Assembly (NCBI GenBank): GCA_014338405.1
Contig: JTDE01000033.1
Coordinates: forward strand, 364,556-428,555
Direction of reading: 5' to 3'
Length of the DNA stretch: 64,000 bases
Source of the DNA: Paragonimus skrjabini miyazakii
Taxonomy: Eukaryota; Platyhelminthes; Trematoda; Plagiorchiida; Troglotrematidae
Part shown: positions 1 to 11,600 of the stretch, piece by piece
Layout: each line of letters starts with the position of its first letter
Numbering within the stretch: position 1 is the stretch's first letter
Notes under the pieces: generated by a model
Database searches by the model: none
What the model was told of the DNA's origin: nothing
The model's input: the letters and a program-made list of their open reading frames with translations, nothing else
Program-made: the position numbers and the translations under genes

Positions 1-1640
1 GTCGAGCGTTTTCATTTTTTTACGCTCTAGGGGGGGGAGTTCTATAGGATATTGTAAACATTTTCATATTCCGCTTTATTGTTATATACAGTTTGCACCA
101 CTTTCCCTTGTACAGAATGAACATCACTTGTTTGAATTGATTCTGCTTAGCAATACACTTTTTTGGTGCGCGCGTCTCGTCTCCTTGGCGTTCCTGTTTC
201 GTATAGACTGGGATTGTCTAAAGTGAGCTATTCGGCTACTGCGTTTGGAACTGAGTACTAGCATTTGTATCTTTGTATTGGGTTAGTCCCCTACACTCTC
301 ATCGGTATATTTTCGTTTACCGCTGCACAAATTGTAGACAAACCTATATTGCTCATTAACACAATCCTTGGATGATATGCACAGATTAATGGATAAGCGT
401 ATGAAAGATGGTAACCAGCGCAAGTTTGTTAACAAGTGCACGTGATCTTCAACCTGTCCATTCCGAACAGCAATGTGTTGGAGTTGGTCTATCAGCTGAG
501 ATAGTTTAGATCATGTTGTCAAGTCTCTATATTTTTGGACAATCTACGTCCCAGATTTCCGCAAGTTTACTACAGAGCACACTGAATTCTAATACAGTAT
601 TCAAAAGTTCTGTAGCACATGGTACAGACAGCAGAGACTATATGATGGTTCTTTGCAAGAAACCAATAATAACTACCCATCCACCTTGAGACTGAGCCTA
701 CATCAATTTACCTAATCTTCAAGAAACCAGAATAGGATATTCCACTTGTTTTTCCTGTACTCATGTTTAAGCAAATTGTTCATTATAAACTCCATTCAGA
801 AGTGCTGGAACGCTATCGCTTCCTCAGTTAACTCTATTGGTTTAACAAGAAACAGGTAGATAAATCATTCGAATCAAAACTGTATATATTGGAACATCCT
901 TGTCATGAAAATGCACGCGACTTGATTATCAACCTGAGTTGAGGCAATGGGTAGCAAAACTTTCATCGGGAACTAAACACAACAAAACTACAGGAGTGTC
1001 GAACATACGTCACAGGGAGCCCACAGAAGGTATTTGAGACTGTGAACAAATGAGGCAATTCAAACTGTGTACAACAAATTATGGTACTAAGGTTATGTGG
1101 GTGTCAGCAAGCAAGTAAATAAATAGGTTTCAGTTAGTGTGGAGACAAACAGGTGTCAGATCATCGAGATTCACTGTAAATGGCTAACTAGAATAATACC
1201 GATCTATTCAGCACGTGCTGTATATGCCTTATGGCATGTGGAACTACAACTGCCGGTTTCAATCGAACAGCTGGCATTCTACTTTACCCTGACGATGCTC
1301 CCGATACTGAATAAATTCTCCCCGCCTTCACCGTTAAAAGCTGCGCCTCAAAACAATTTGGGAAAGCCGTTTTCTCCTTCATATTCCAACTAACCGGAAG
1401 CCCCATAAAATCTCTCGATCATCACAATGCCTACGGTTAATAGAAAATTGCATTGATACGCCCGAACAAAGACCACGATGGCAAACGTCTTACTTTATCA
1501 GGTTACTCCCAGTTCTAGACATGTAGCAACGTTTGGAACGTGGTGGGGATCCAAGGCAGATTATACTACTCCGTAGTTACCGGATGTGGACATGATACAC
1601 GTCAGTTTTAATAATCTCCTTGTTTCACGTGATACATATA
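1..1640. other. Unassigned AT-rich sequence
   Basis: No repeat or exon with convincing splice sites was recognised. Two short open frames occur (near 1139-1393 and in the adjacent SINE), and the first begins with GTG and has no coding signature. A run of eight G follows CTA at 30-37; the same CTA plus eight G string recurs at 49800-49810. Confidence 0.4.
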
Positions 1641-1727
1641 GAACTATAGAGATTGAACATTACCCACAATTGATCACAGTCATCGCATCCCCATGGACTT
1701 TCCAATCTGTCCTTACGAACAGCTGAA

Positions 1728-1772
1728 GCACTAGACTCGAGTTTCGCTCTCATTAGAGCTCGTCAGTAGTAC
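1728..1772 (-). ncRNA. Hammerhead ribozyme, core intact
   Basis: On the minus strand, stem I (GTACTA with TAGTGC) encloses the core CTGACGA, stem II GCTCT/AGAGC with loop AATG, GAAA, the palindrome ACTCGAGT as a very short stem III, and then C as the cleavage base. All invariant hammerhead bases are present. Known type I hammerheads in SINEs, PLEs and retrozymes have the same tiny stem III and often work best as dimers. Self-cleavage here is inferred, not shown. Confidence 0.75.
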
Positions 1773-1850
1773 ATATCCTCGCCACTGGTAAACACGGTTG
1801 CGTCATGAACAACGTGTCCGTGGTTCAAATCCCGGCAGTGGCGATGATAT

Positions 1851-1895
1851 GCACTACTGGCAAGCTCTAACAAGAGCGGAACTCGAGTCTAGTGC
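1851..1895 (+). ncRNA. Decayed hammerhead ribozyme
   Basis: Stem I (GCACTA with TAGTGC) and the ACTCGAGT stem III are kept, but CTGACGA has become CTGGCAA and GAAA has become GGAA. Both changes hit invariant catalytic-core bases, so this copy should be inactive even though stem II can still pair. Confidence 0.7.
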
Positions 1896-2085
1896 TTCTG
1901 CTGTTCGGAAGGGACCGACTGGAAAGTCTATGAGAATGCGACAGCCGCGATCAATTGTAAGTGATGTTCAATCTATATGAAAACAAACATCCCCTACTAC
2001 TCATCAGTACTCAGATACCGCCCAACAAGTGAATGATTTCTGTGATTTCAATCTGCAGAGAAGTCCTAGTCGAGGAGTCATCGAA

Positions 2086-2437
2086 TGGAGTTAACAGGAC
2101 AGTTACTGTGTCTCCATTTCGAGACGATCGGGCAATCTGATCATTACTCACAAGCGAAAGTGGTTGAGCGTTCCCATATGATAATTCGGTCGTTCCTAAC
2201 GTGAGGTCAATGGCGCAGTGGTAAACATGGTTGCCTCATGAACAACATGTCCGTGGTTCAAGTCCCGGCAGTGGCGAGGATATGCACTACTGACGAGTTC
2301 TAATGAGAGCGAAACTCGAGTCTAGTGTTTCTTTTTGAAAGGAGCTGACTGGGTAGTCTATGGGAATGCGACCGCTGCGATCAATTGTGGATGATGTTCA
2401 ACCCATATGAAAAAACATCCCCTACTGCTCATCAGTA
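2086..2437 (+). mobile_element. Full-length tRNA-headed hammerhead SINE
   Basis: This is the most complete single copy in the window. In order it holds a 5' leader starting at GGAGTTAACAGG; a pol III A box TGGCGCAGTGG (2211-2221) and B box GGTTCAAGTCC (2255-2265), the two halves of a tRNA-like head; an intact hammerhead (2284-2328); a 3' body ending GATCAATTGTGGATGATG; and a terminal tail ATCCCCTACTGCTCATCAG. It encodes no protein and must borrow a reverse transcriptase. It lies only about 80 bp after the previous SINE pair and shares its tail type. No clear target-site duplication was seen. Confidence 0.85.
2284..2328 (+). ncRNA. Hammerhead ribozyme, core intact
   Basis: Stem I GCACTA/TAGTGT, core CTGACGA (2290-2296), stem II GTTCT/AGAGC closed by AATG, GAAA (2311-2314), palindromic stem III ACTCGAGT, cleavage C at 2322. 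All invariant bases are present; stem II has one G-U pair. It lies directly downstream of the tRNA-like head, as in Sm-alpha. It should cleave SINE RNA multimers into monomers if transcribed. Confidence 0.78.
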
Positions 2438-2439
2438 AA

Positions 2440-3010
2440 CATGCAGAACTAATGCTTGAGGGAATATTAGATTCTACTCGCAGTACAGAGAGCTAGCAGT
2501 TCGAACTTTACACCGGCTAACCCTAGAGGATGGGATGATACGAAGAAGATGTCAGTCTTGGAGTGGCAGGTTGCTGATCGTCATCATTTCAATCTCATAG
2601 TAATCATAAATGCACTGTTCATCCACACTAACCGTGTGCGCTCAACTAGTGAATTGAACGGATGGAAACCTATTGTCGTTAGTAACCTCAGTGAATTAGC
2701 CATGGCAGTCCAGCTATCCTAAAGTATGAATGGACAGATATTTTGCAGTCGGATGCATGGGCAATATCATACAATAATTGCTTGACCAGGCTGTCAAAAA
2801 TGCTAGTGTTACCGCACTTTCAGCGGGAGTTGAATTGATCAATCCGTCTGCAAATCAGGCTGATTTATAAGGTTATCCACAAACCAACCTCACACGATAT
2901 TCAAGCTCTCGCTTATCAATTGACATTTGTGGGAATGCCGCAAATTTTAGCTCTCAGTTAGCTAGTTCTCTCTTTACAGAAACGATTCAGCACTGCACGA
3001 TCACGCGTTA
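2440..3010. other. Unassigned sequence
   Basis: No repeat, RNA gene or supported exon was recognised between the second SINE and the candidate membrane-protein exon. Confidence 0.4.
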
Positions 3011-3011
3011 G

Positions 3012-3245
3012 CTTTTACAAACAGTAATTCTGGTGGACAGCAAAGAGGTTTCAGTTAGCATTTGGTGTAATTTCATTTTAATCCTGTCAGTTGGACTATA
3101 TGTATTCTTCATTGGTTTTCTCATATCGGGCCATGTTGCCTTGATGGTGACTACCTCCATTTTTCTAAAGTTTTTAGTCGACGCGTTTTGGGCTTTGGTC
3201 ATTATCAACTTTCGCATTGACAGAATTTCCGGAAAAACGAATTAA
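3012..3245 (+). CDS. Candidate terminal exon with two membrane helices
   Basis: The frame is open from just after a TAG at 3009-3011 to a TAA at 3243-3245. The last part encodes two strongly hydrophobic stretches, one around FILILSVGLYVFFIGFLIS and a second around VALMVTTSIFLKFLV to WALVIIN, followed by a short basic tail ending GKTN. Possible splice acceptors are the AG at 3049-3050 (GGTTTCAG) or one of two upstream AGs; none has a long pyrimidine tract. An AATAAA at 3312-3317 lies 67 bp after the stop, which fits a terminal exon. The family was not recognised; a chance hydrophobic ORF remains possible. Confidence 0.3.
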   Translation, partial: LLQTVILVDSKEVSVSIWCNFILILSVGLYVFFIGFLISGHVALMVTTSIFLKFLVDAFWALVIINFRIDRISGKTN

Positions 3246-3311
3246 TCGCCTCTCCAGATTGTTCACACATTAGACAGAGCTAACCAACACAGTTCATATT
3301 TGTGGCCAATT

Positions 3312-3317
3312 AATAAA
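3312..3317 (+). promoter_or_regulatory. Possible polyadenylation signal AATAAA
   Basis: A consensus AATAAA stands 67 bp after the TAA of the candidate membrane-protein exon. In AT-rich DNA this hexamer is common by chance. Confidence 0.25.
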
Positions 3318-3319
3318 TC

Positions 3320-5080
3320 AACGCCTTTCTGGTCTTCTGGTCACACACTATTGAATGCATTCTATGACCTGACAATTTTTGTTCGTAGTAAATCGGTGTG
3401 TGACCTCTAAGGGACGAGCAAATAAGTTGATATGTGATTTATCGGCCACAATTTATTTCATTCCTCCGTTCTGATATCCATCACCTGATGACAGTTAAGT
3501 GTGAAAACTGCGGCGCGAATCATTGCTTTATTTATAATTGTTGTTATTTATTTCACAAAAGCACACAGAGTATCAATTCAGCACAACTGAGTAACTTGGT
3601 AAAAATATGGAAATCTGTTGCACCTGGCTCGCGATTTTCAAATACTTCACACACTTGTGGGCAACAAAGTAGCCGACAATTCTGAATTTTCCATATACCA
3701 GGTCACCTTTTAAAATCCAGGTATAATTGCTGTGTTACTGGTCTCAGCTTTGATGGAAAGAATGGTTGAAGGCCGGGTAAGTTGAAAGGCATCGATAAAA
3801 TCCTTTTAAAAACTTGTACAATATCAAGTAACAGAATCACCATAGTTTCGGCTGTCGTATTGTTTCAACAATCAGTCAACGTTGATAACTCTCAGAAAGC
3901 ATGGTGCAGCGTTTTAAACAATCACATTTTATATACACTTGTCCATATAATCGACTTTTCAACCCCCTTCAGTCTAATTATTTCGTAATCGAATTTATCC
4001 TCTGTTTTCTGGTGTTGCCCTCAAAAGCCTTCAGACTAATCATGTGTGTGCGATTAAATAACGAAATCTGTGATGTTATTGCTGAAATCGTTTACATTGT
4101 ATTGTTCGTAGACGTTTTCCGTTAGACAGGTTATGTCCAACATTGGCTCAATCACCAATCACCTCAATCAGCTTATCGGCTCCAAGTGAATTCATGGGAA
4201 AATCTGTCATGTGAAACAAGTAGTGTTCTGTCACCCTCACTTATGACCGAAATATTATTAAGGAATTATTTCATTGGTCCAAGCTCTTCATGCTGTGTTT
4301 AAATTCAAAACGGTTGGCTACCGTTCATTGCTTACTGTAATACGTCACTACACAGGACGGTAGACTCGTCAGTGTTCACTCACTACTAAACGAAAAAGGA
4401 TAGAAGTACTACTGGTGGTATTCCATGCTCAAACTTTCGTTTGTATCACCTAATCATTTGGATGACGTGTTCGTAGAACAGTTTGTCGACCTTCGTAACC
4501 ATGACATGGATGTCAGCTGTTGTCTGTTTGAGGCCTCAAGACATTCATGACAAGCATCTTCCTAGTACACAAACCAACCACTTCGAACGCACAGTTCTGC
4601 CATGAAAAAAATTGACTTTTACGATAAGTGTTTTGATTTAATCTTTATAGCCCCATATAAAAGTTAGTCGCTATCCCTTTTTATCTACCTCCCCCAGAGT
4701 CATAACTTCTGTACAGACCACTCTGTTGTACCTTGGAATCCTACAAAATTCCAGCTATTCATGTTTTATAGTGAACTACTCCAAACGTAATTAAGACATA
4801 CCACTTTTGTTGTCAAATCTGGATTATATGCCACAGTGACTTAACAACACATAAGAAACAGTCTGTATGCTTTGCAGATAGAGAGCAATCCACAGTTATC
4901 AAACCCAGTGAGGGAAGTACAACCAGAAATAGCTTGAGTGTGACCGAACGATTCAACTGAACTGTGGGTTCGGTTGACTAACGTTGTGAGACCTGAAGAT
5001 TTTGGAACTGTCACTCTCTATTATGCAGGAATTATCGATTAAACCACTTTACAAAACGCAATGACCAAGAATGCCAGAAA
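3320..5080. other. Unassigned sequence
   Basis: AT-rich stretch with only short overlapping ORFs (for example 3434-3685, 3782-3988, 3901-4125). None resembles a known family or has convincing splice borders. Confidence 0.4.
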
Positions 5081-5100
5081 AATTAAATTGTTATAGATTA

Positions 5101-5554
5101 CTGATGAGTAGTCGGGGATTTGGTTTATTTCAGTTTGAACATCACCCACAATTGATCGCAGCGGTCGCACTCCCATAGACTATCCAGTCAGCTCCTTTCG
5201 AAAAGAAGCACTAGACTCGAATTTTGCTCTCATTAGAGCTCGTCGGTAGTGCATATCCTCGCCACTGCCGGGACTAGAACTTCGGCCACGCTGTTCATGA
5301 GGCAACCGTGTTTACCACTGCGCCAATGACCTCACGTTAGGTACGACCGAATTATCATATGTGAACGCTCAACCACTTTCGCTTGTGAGTAGTGATCAGG
5401 TTGTCCGATCGTCTCGAAATGGAGACACAGTAACTGTCCTGTTAACTCAAATCGATAACCCCGCGATTAAGACTTCCTTTTCGAAAGGGGCTGACTGGAT
5501 AGTCTATGGGAAGGCGACAACTGCGATCAATTGTGGGTGATGTTCAAACTGAAA
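5101..5554. mobile_element. Inverted SINE composite, one full copy plus 3' piece
   Basis: A full-length minus copy (5101-5449, from tail CTGATGAGTAGTCGGGGAT to leader GTTAACTC) is joined through about 20 bp to a plus-strand 3' piece (about 5472-5554) that starts just after the hammerhead. The 3' ends of both point outward and each touches a copy of the target-site duplication. The 3' body is present twice, so simple inversion of one copy cannot explain it; two cDNAs, one from each side of the target, would. The pol III boxes are altered but recognisable (B box on the minus strand AGTTCTAGTCC). Confidence 0.8.
5208..5252 (-). ncRNA. Decayed hammerhead ribozyme
   Basis: Within the full minus copy, stem I GCACTA/TAGTGC and stem II GCTCT/AGAGC are kept, but the core reads CCGACGA instead of CTGACGA and GAAA reads AAAA. 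Two invariant positions are lost, so activity is not expected. Confidence 0.7.
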
Positions 5555-5574
5555 TAAATTGTTATAGACTAAAG

Positions 5575-8405
5575 TCTAAACATATCCACGAAAATGTTGA
5601 TGATGTGTTAACAAACAAGAATGTCCTCCAAGTCCGTTTCTGGGTGGATGAATGTTACCCCTAATTTTATGTTAGTGTAGACTCATCATTCTGAGTATCT
5701 CTTCTTGAAATGACTTGGAAGCAAGTCAGCCATTTACAAGTGGTTTTCACAACCGCTGGAAGGTTACATCCGATATAAAGTTACTGATGAAGTGCACAAT
5801 GTGGTGGCTCCAAGTATATACTACCTGAAGTCCAACTTCTCATAAAGGAAGAAAATTGAACCCTGATGTGCTTTGCCAAAGAGTTAGAATAAATACTTTC
5901 TTTCGGAAGGCGAAAGTCAAATAAATTATTCACTTGAATGCGAGGACACCAGTATCCGTCTTAACGTTTGGCTGATTATATATGTTACATAGAATTCGTC
6001 ATTTAGTTTAGCGATTTCGTAGGCTATTCTGCAACACTAAGAGAAAATTTGTCCGAATTAGCAAATTCACTAACTGCCACAGATAACCAAAAGCATAGCC
6101 GTTAGAATCAGTATGTAAAGTTCAATGTATCATGGGTATAAGGCTATCATTCTCTGTTTGCTTAATATATGGTGACGGTGTGCCTACTGGCTTATTAAGT
6201 TTCATGTAACGCATGATGCTCATAAAGACCTAATTGAAAGCCTTCCGTTTATACGTTAGTCGGTTTCATGCAAAATGTGCCACATATGAATTACGCAGCA
6301 ATATTTTGCGTCCCACAACAGACACCCAGCGTTTAAATAAATAGAATTAGTTACAAAAGCGTTCGTGTTATTATATTTGTGTGGCAGGATGCACGAGTGT
6401 GAATTAAACGAAGACAGATCACACCAATTACCCGCCTGATTTGACAGTGGATGTACAACTGTGCCTTTCAATGATAGCCATATGGCATTTCCATAAACAG
6501 AAATTAATTTCTCCTGCAAAAGTTATAGTCTGATAAGACTGGCAAACAATTGATGACAATTCCATCAGACAGATAAATGAACAAACTAGAAATAAAGAAG
6601 TTGCACGAATTTGTTCGGATGAGTAAATCTGACGATGGACGAGCTATACAGAAAGCCGATTAAAACTAGCGTCTGAACAAACTGCTTAGTGGACCGTCAT
6701 TAAGTTTGTGCGCATACGGGGTCAGTTAACATTTCGATCGTACCGTGGTGTAAGGAGGTTGGTATTTGTTTCATCCGGCAAGAAAATACCTTTACCAAAC
6801 AGTGGACAGGTATGTCTTCTATGGTTTCTCTGCGCCGTCTTGTCTGTTTACAAGGAGGTGCGTTCAGACTCCAGGCAGTCATCATCTTAATGTTCACGTC
6901 TCATCAATCATCACCAGATCAAAACACGAAGACTGGCCAATGGTAGGGAGAAGGAGGATGGTCAAAGCGGCGACGGAGAAGTAGACGCTATTTTGGTGAA
7001 AGGTGTTGCCAACAGAAAGAGCTAATGTATTTGGATACTTTGGCAAATACGCACTTCATGTTCAGTTGCGCTCCGGTGTACGCAGTTGTGTAATAGTGTG
7101 TTTTATTAGGCAGACTACTTCAATAGGCATAACCAGTTTGTGGATAACACAGCGGAAACATAGAAGACGAAAAGAGAAAAATACCAACGAAAATCTTCTC
7201 AATCTATCTGTATTTGTTCAGTCTCAGTCGTGATATAATGCGGTTAGCTTCACGGTGTTCTTTTATGTTTTGCTAACTGCGTCGATGAATGTGTGTATGT
7301 AGACGAAACTTTTAAGCTCATGGTTGAGAACGCATCAAGTGCAATGAAGTATATTGGATGATAAATCACGGGTGTGTTTCTCAGCAAAAATACCTCGCCA
7401 GTTAAAAATGCCATTGCATTGAACTCATGTGCTTTGCGCTATCATGCTTAGAGGCTACGTTGATGAGAAGTGTGTGCTTGACGGCAAAACTCCGAACGGT
7501 CGTTTAAAACGGATGAAGTGACCAGATATTGCTTTTGCATTCAAAATGCATTCAAGAATACCATGCTTGAAAACACAACTATCATTTACACATTTGATAG
7601 CAGTTTTCACACTCTTGAAATCTTTTTGTTTGGTACGTTTCTTCTGGAGACACTACCACTCAAACTGAAGTATGGTACGCGGTCCGGATAAAGCTGTGCG
7701 CTGACAGCAAGCTCCAAATGGTGCAAAGTTAGATCCGACTGATTCTTTGAAATGGATTCGTTCAATCTGAAAGCACAGCAGTCATATTATAGAACTGGTA
7801 GTGAGCTCAAACCAACTAGCCTTCCGACTACCCTCACCAATGAAGACATCGCGCTTGCGGTTAACCATAGCACAGGATTTCAACCGAACGTCACAAAGTC
7901 AGAAAGAAATACATGAGAGTCGGTCATCACAACTTCTCTTCAGAATATCGGCCAAGCTGCATATCAGTCACAGTGATTGTTACTGCGTGGTTGTAACCAA
8001 TTTGATATGACTAACTCCAACTCAGTAGCACGTAGCCGTATGCTTCTTTGACAGCCATAATACTTCAAGTCGAATGTTGATGCTGGGTATAGGTTGCACA
8101 ACTGACGTGGTCTAACAATGACGAAATCCGAAGTTTACACCTTTTCAAATAGAGATTAATTTGTAATGGTTGACCGTAAACGATCGTTGTGAAGTGATGT
8201 GGCTGGTATGTGTCATGTGTTAATAAAGACTCTCAAGTACATACCATTCACGTAATGACTCACAAGGCATCATGCAAGAAAACATTTTGTTCAGTCTTTA
8301 CTCGCCTGGTAACGTTTATCACGCCCACACATAAAAGAAGTTTGCTTGGTCAGTAACTTTGTAGTACACAGTGGAAATGATAGTTTCACGCGGTTATACA
8401 AATTC
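5575..8405. other. Unassigned sequence
   Basis: No recognisable repeat, RNA or exon. The open frames at 6256-6519, 6700-6990 (both strands), 7003-7233 and 7801-8010 lack domain resemblance or clear splice signals. Confidence 0.4.
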
Positions 8406-8410
8406 ATATA

Positions 8411-8437
8411 CAGTGGTGTTCCAAAAATAGCAGCAAT
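8411..8437 (+). mobile_element. Possible Tc1/mariner-type terminal repeat
   Basis: The string CAGTGGTGTTCCAAAAATAG follows a TA dinucleotide (8409-8410). CAGTG-type ends after TA are typical of Tc1/mariner transposons. No inverted partner was found downstream by eye, so this is at best a solitary end. From about 8488 to 8662 the plus strand holds an open stretch of nearly 60 codons ending in ISFDMGQTTC and a stop, which may be a transposase scrap or chance. Confidence 0.3.
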
Positions 8438-8669
8438 GGTAGTTTTTGACCGAATAAAATTGGTGGGGATGGGATGAAGTGAAAATTAAGGTCTAGTCTT
8501 AAAGGAACAGTGGCTAAACAATCCACTCTCGACTGTTTTATCTGTGTCCACATTTCCGCCACCGGCGTGTGAATTACAGTTTGAAATGTTCCGTACGTAC
8601 TGCAAAAACAATCCCGATGCGTTGGTCATTATCTCATTTGATATGGGCCAAACTACCTGTTAAGCTTAG

Positions 8670-11600
8670 CGCAATCCATCTGATAACACGTAATCAGCAG
8701 TTTCAATGATGATGTAAAAGGTCGGGTTTGTAAAATTAGCTTTTATTTCCGAAAGATCGTCAGAACAGACCATTGATATTACTTGACTTTGTTTAGTACC
8801 ATTAATAAAATGTTGGACGGAAATACTCCCACACAGAATGTGGAGTAATTAGCTGCTCCAGTTCTTCAGCTTGAAAGGTATTTAAAATTCAGTAACCGGT
8901 AACCACTTCGCATGACAGCCGCCAGCCGACAGGGAACAATAAGTTATCAGTGCAGACAGGTGTAGATGAAGATGGCGCGTTAAACAATATCTGACGAGAA
9001 CGTTTCAATTAAAAGCATAGCAATAGATCTGAAAAAGAAAATGGATCCAATACATGTACATTCAATCATAGTTTTCCAGTACTTGTAACCAAGTGTAGAA
9101 CGAATTCACCTAAAACAAACCATACATATCATTATGCATTCTATATTCGACGTCACAACAAATATAGTAGGTAAAGCGTATCAAATGATATTCCCAAATG
9201 GTTTCTACTGATGCATGCCAATTGGGCAAATCATCCTGGTGACTCAACATCTAATATCTCATAATCAATAGCTGATCTTCAAACGATAAATTTGGTATTT
9301 ATACAGCTTCATGTTCGAAAAATTTCCATTCACCGAAGGAGAACATCTAATTGCTTTTCGTGGTTGTCACACAGTTACAGGTAACAGTTATAATTTCAGT
9401 AGAAACACCACATAACCGCTTGATTTAATTTTTTAAAAACGAATTATATAATCGCAAAACTAAAAGTTTGTCTACTCAGTTTCTCGCATTCACTTATTCA
9501 CTCAAACATTACATTCAAAGTAATCAGTACAATTTCAACCAGCAACCCGATTTTATTTATCAACACAAACTGACCAACTTCTGCTCACCCGCCTTCAGCG
9601 CTACCTGCTCATGTTAAACATTAGGAGATTAGATATGAACAACATGCTTTATATGATAGACTATTGAACTGTGGGACAAATTGTCTCTCGGTACTAGATA
9701 AATTGGCAAGCCACTGCAATCTACCCGAATTTTACTCTAACGACTTTGGTATAGGATAGGGTATTTCTATATAGTCCAGAATCATGTGCAATGACCTTAA
9801 CTTGCACTCGCCAGGGAGGATCAATCACAAAATCGTATTTGATGTATTGAATTAACGGTAGACACCTCCAGGTCTATTACATTAAACGACATGTTCAGAT
9901 AACAAACATATTTTCAGAAAGTATAATACCAGTTGCCTGAAACTAGGCTGGTAGGCAACGTGGTCCGCGTATTCACGTTCTAAATTAGACGGACGATTCT
10001 GAAGCAATAATGGAAAACGGTTTTCCCTTCCGTATGCCGTTGTTATTTATCTGAGCGTTGACAACCATATGATTTCTAAATATGGGCATACTGTTGTAAC
10101 TCCCACTGCGGACCATCTGATCCATCTACAAGTACTTCAGCGTGAAACCGTAAGGCGTAGCCGGCATCAGTGTTCGTCTGAAGAATTCGCACATCACTAT
10201 GACATCGAGCCTCTTCCCTCAGGTACGACAAAATCGTGCACATATCGCATCTAGATGAAACTTGGCTGTTATAGAAATCGCCCGGAGTTGGGTGGCCACA
10301 AAAGTTCTTTGGCTTATTTTAAGCTCTAAGTAGAAGAGGCTGTCAGAGATGAATCAGTTCCAAATAAAATGCAGTTATTTGGTCAACCCTAACGCACAAA
10401 TCATTCTACAAACACCTGGCCACTGGCTATTAGACACTGTCCCGTTAATTGGAGGTGATCGACCAAAGGATCATTTCATTAAAATTTATTTCAAAGTTAT
10501 ATTTCAAGTGAAACCTGTCGGAGTCTTCATTTCATGGTGCACTGCTTCATTCCGGCTAACACGACTGAGATGTTCTAAGCCCTTGTCGTCCAGCTGTTAG
10601 CCGACGTTTCAGATTTATTGGCCGACTGCTAAGCGCTTTCCCATATACATGTACTTTTCTCTGTACATTTAGGAAATTTCGTCTGTCTTTAGGTGTGTGC
10701 TTCCTACTGTTAGTTGTTCGCGTGTTTTAGGTTGCAGTTGTAAGCTGTAAGAATATGTCACCACGCTGCGTGCTATTCCTTTTCATTCATATTCCTAAGT
10801 TTACAACGGTTTCTTTATAGTTACAACATATGTACTGTCATCTACCTCACGATCAGCACAGAGGTTCGGAAATAGGTGAAATTTAAACCTCTTCATTATT
10901 TGTGTACACACCAATCAACGTGTGAACAAATATCATAAATTTATTAGTTTGATCAAAGTAAACCTTGGAAAGAATACAGACTTCAATGAGCTTTTGAAAC
11001 AGAATTATATTTCTAAAGAAATTCACAGATGCAAATGAAGTCTCTCAGTAATGACTCAAAAAATGTGTATATTGCGATCTGCATTAAGACTAGTAAAGAG
11101 AATTCATTTTGAACTTCTGGAAGTAAAATATTTATCAGCCTGCCTGTACTCTTCTGAACGAACAACCCCTTTCTGGAAAGACATCCACCATTGTCAGTAT
11201 TTAAGGATTTCAGTAAATTTATAAATTTTTAATTCTTTCATCGTTTGATTCTGGGAAAACACATAGTCCTTTATCACCAAAGACAATTCAGTTTAATACT
11301 CTAGAGCTAGTTGTTCTCAAAAGTGCTTCGTTGACTATCTTTAACGTAAGCACACCATAAAGTGTTTTTGCACATCAATGAAACGGAAATCAAGCATACA
11401 CACGTAACGATTGGGAATATGCATTAGGATAGCTTCTACTTCATAAAGGTATTTTTTCATTGCATATTGGGAGGTTGATCAAAACGGAGTTGGTATATGC
11501 TTAATGCACTACCATGTCGGTATGACAAAATGCCGACCGTGGATGTTTACCGATTGTTTTAGATCAAAGCCTTCAAAGTAATATCGGTGAATTCGTCCAC

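Larger units (their letters stand above)
1645..2009. mobile_element. Head-to-head pair of hammerhead SINE copies
   Basis: The left part (about 1645-1786) is a minus-strand 3' portion of the SINE, and the right part (about 1787-2009) is a plus-strand copy beginning inside the tRNA-like head. The two form an inverted repeat with arms of about 140 bp and a spacer of about 50 bp that holds the B box (GGTTCAAATCC, 1833-1843). The minus copy has an intact hammerhead core; the plus copy is mutated to CTGGCAA and GGAA. The plus copy ends with the tail ATCCCCTACTACTCATCAG seen in other copies. Sm-alpha-like SINEs with a tRNA head and hammerhead are known in schistosomes; the assignment to that design rests on the motifs seen here. 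Confidence 0.8.
5084..5571. repeat. 17-bp target-site duplication around SINE composite
   Basis: TAAATTGTTATAGATTA at 5084-5100 and TAAATTGTTATAGACTA at 5555-5571 match at 16 of 17 positions. They immediately flank the inverted SINE composite, so the whole two-copy structure appears to have inserted as one event. Confidence 0.75.

Noticed and set aside
1139..1393. 84-codon plus-strand frame
   Set aside because: Begins with GTG rather than ATG, has no splice support and no recognised domain; expected by chance.
5100..5110. CTGATGAG at the antisense end of the SINE tail looks like a hammerhead core
   Set aside because: No GAAA or stem follows in the right place on that strand; it is the complement of the conserved tail CTACTCATCAG.
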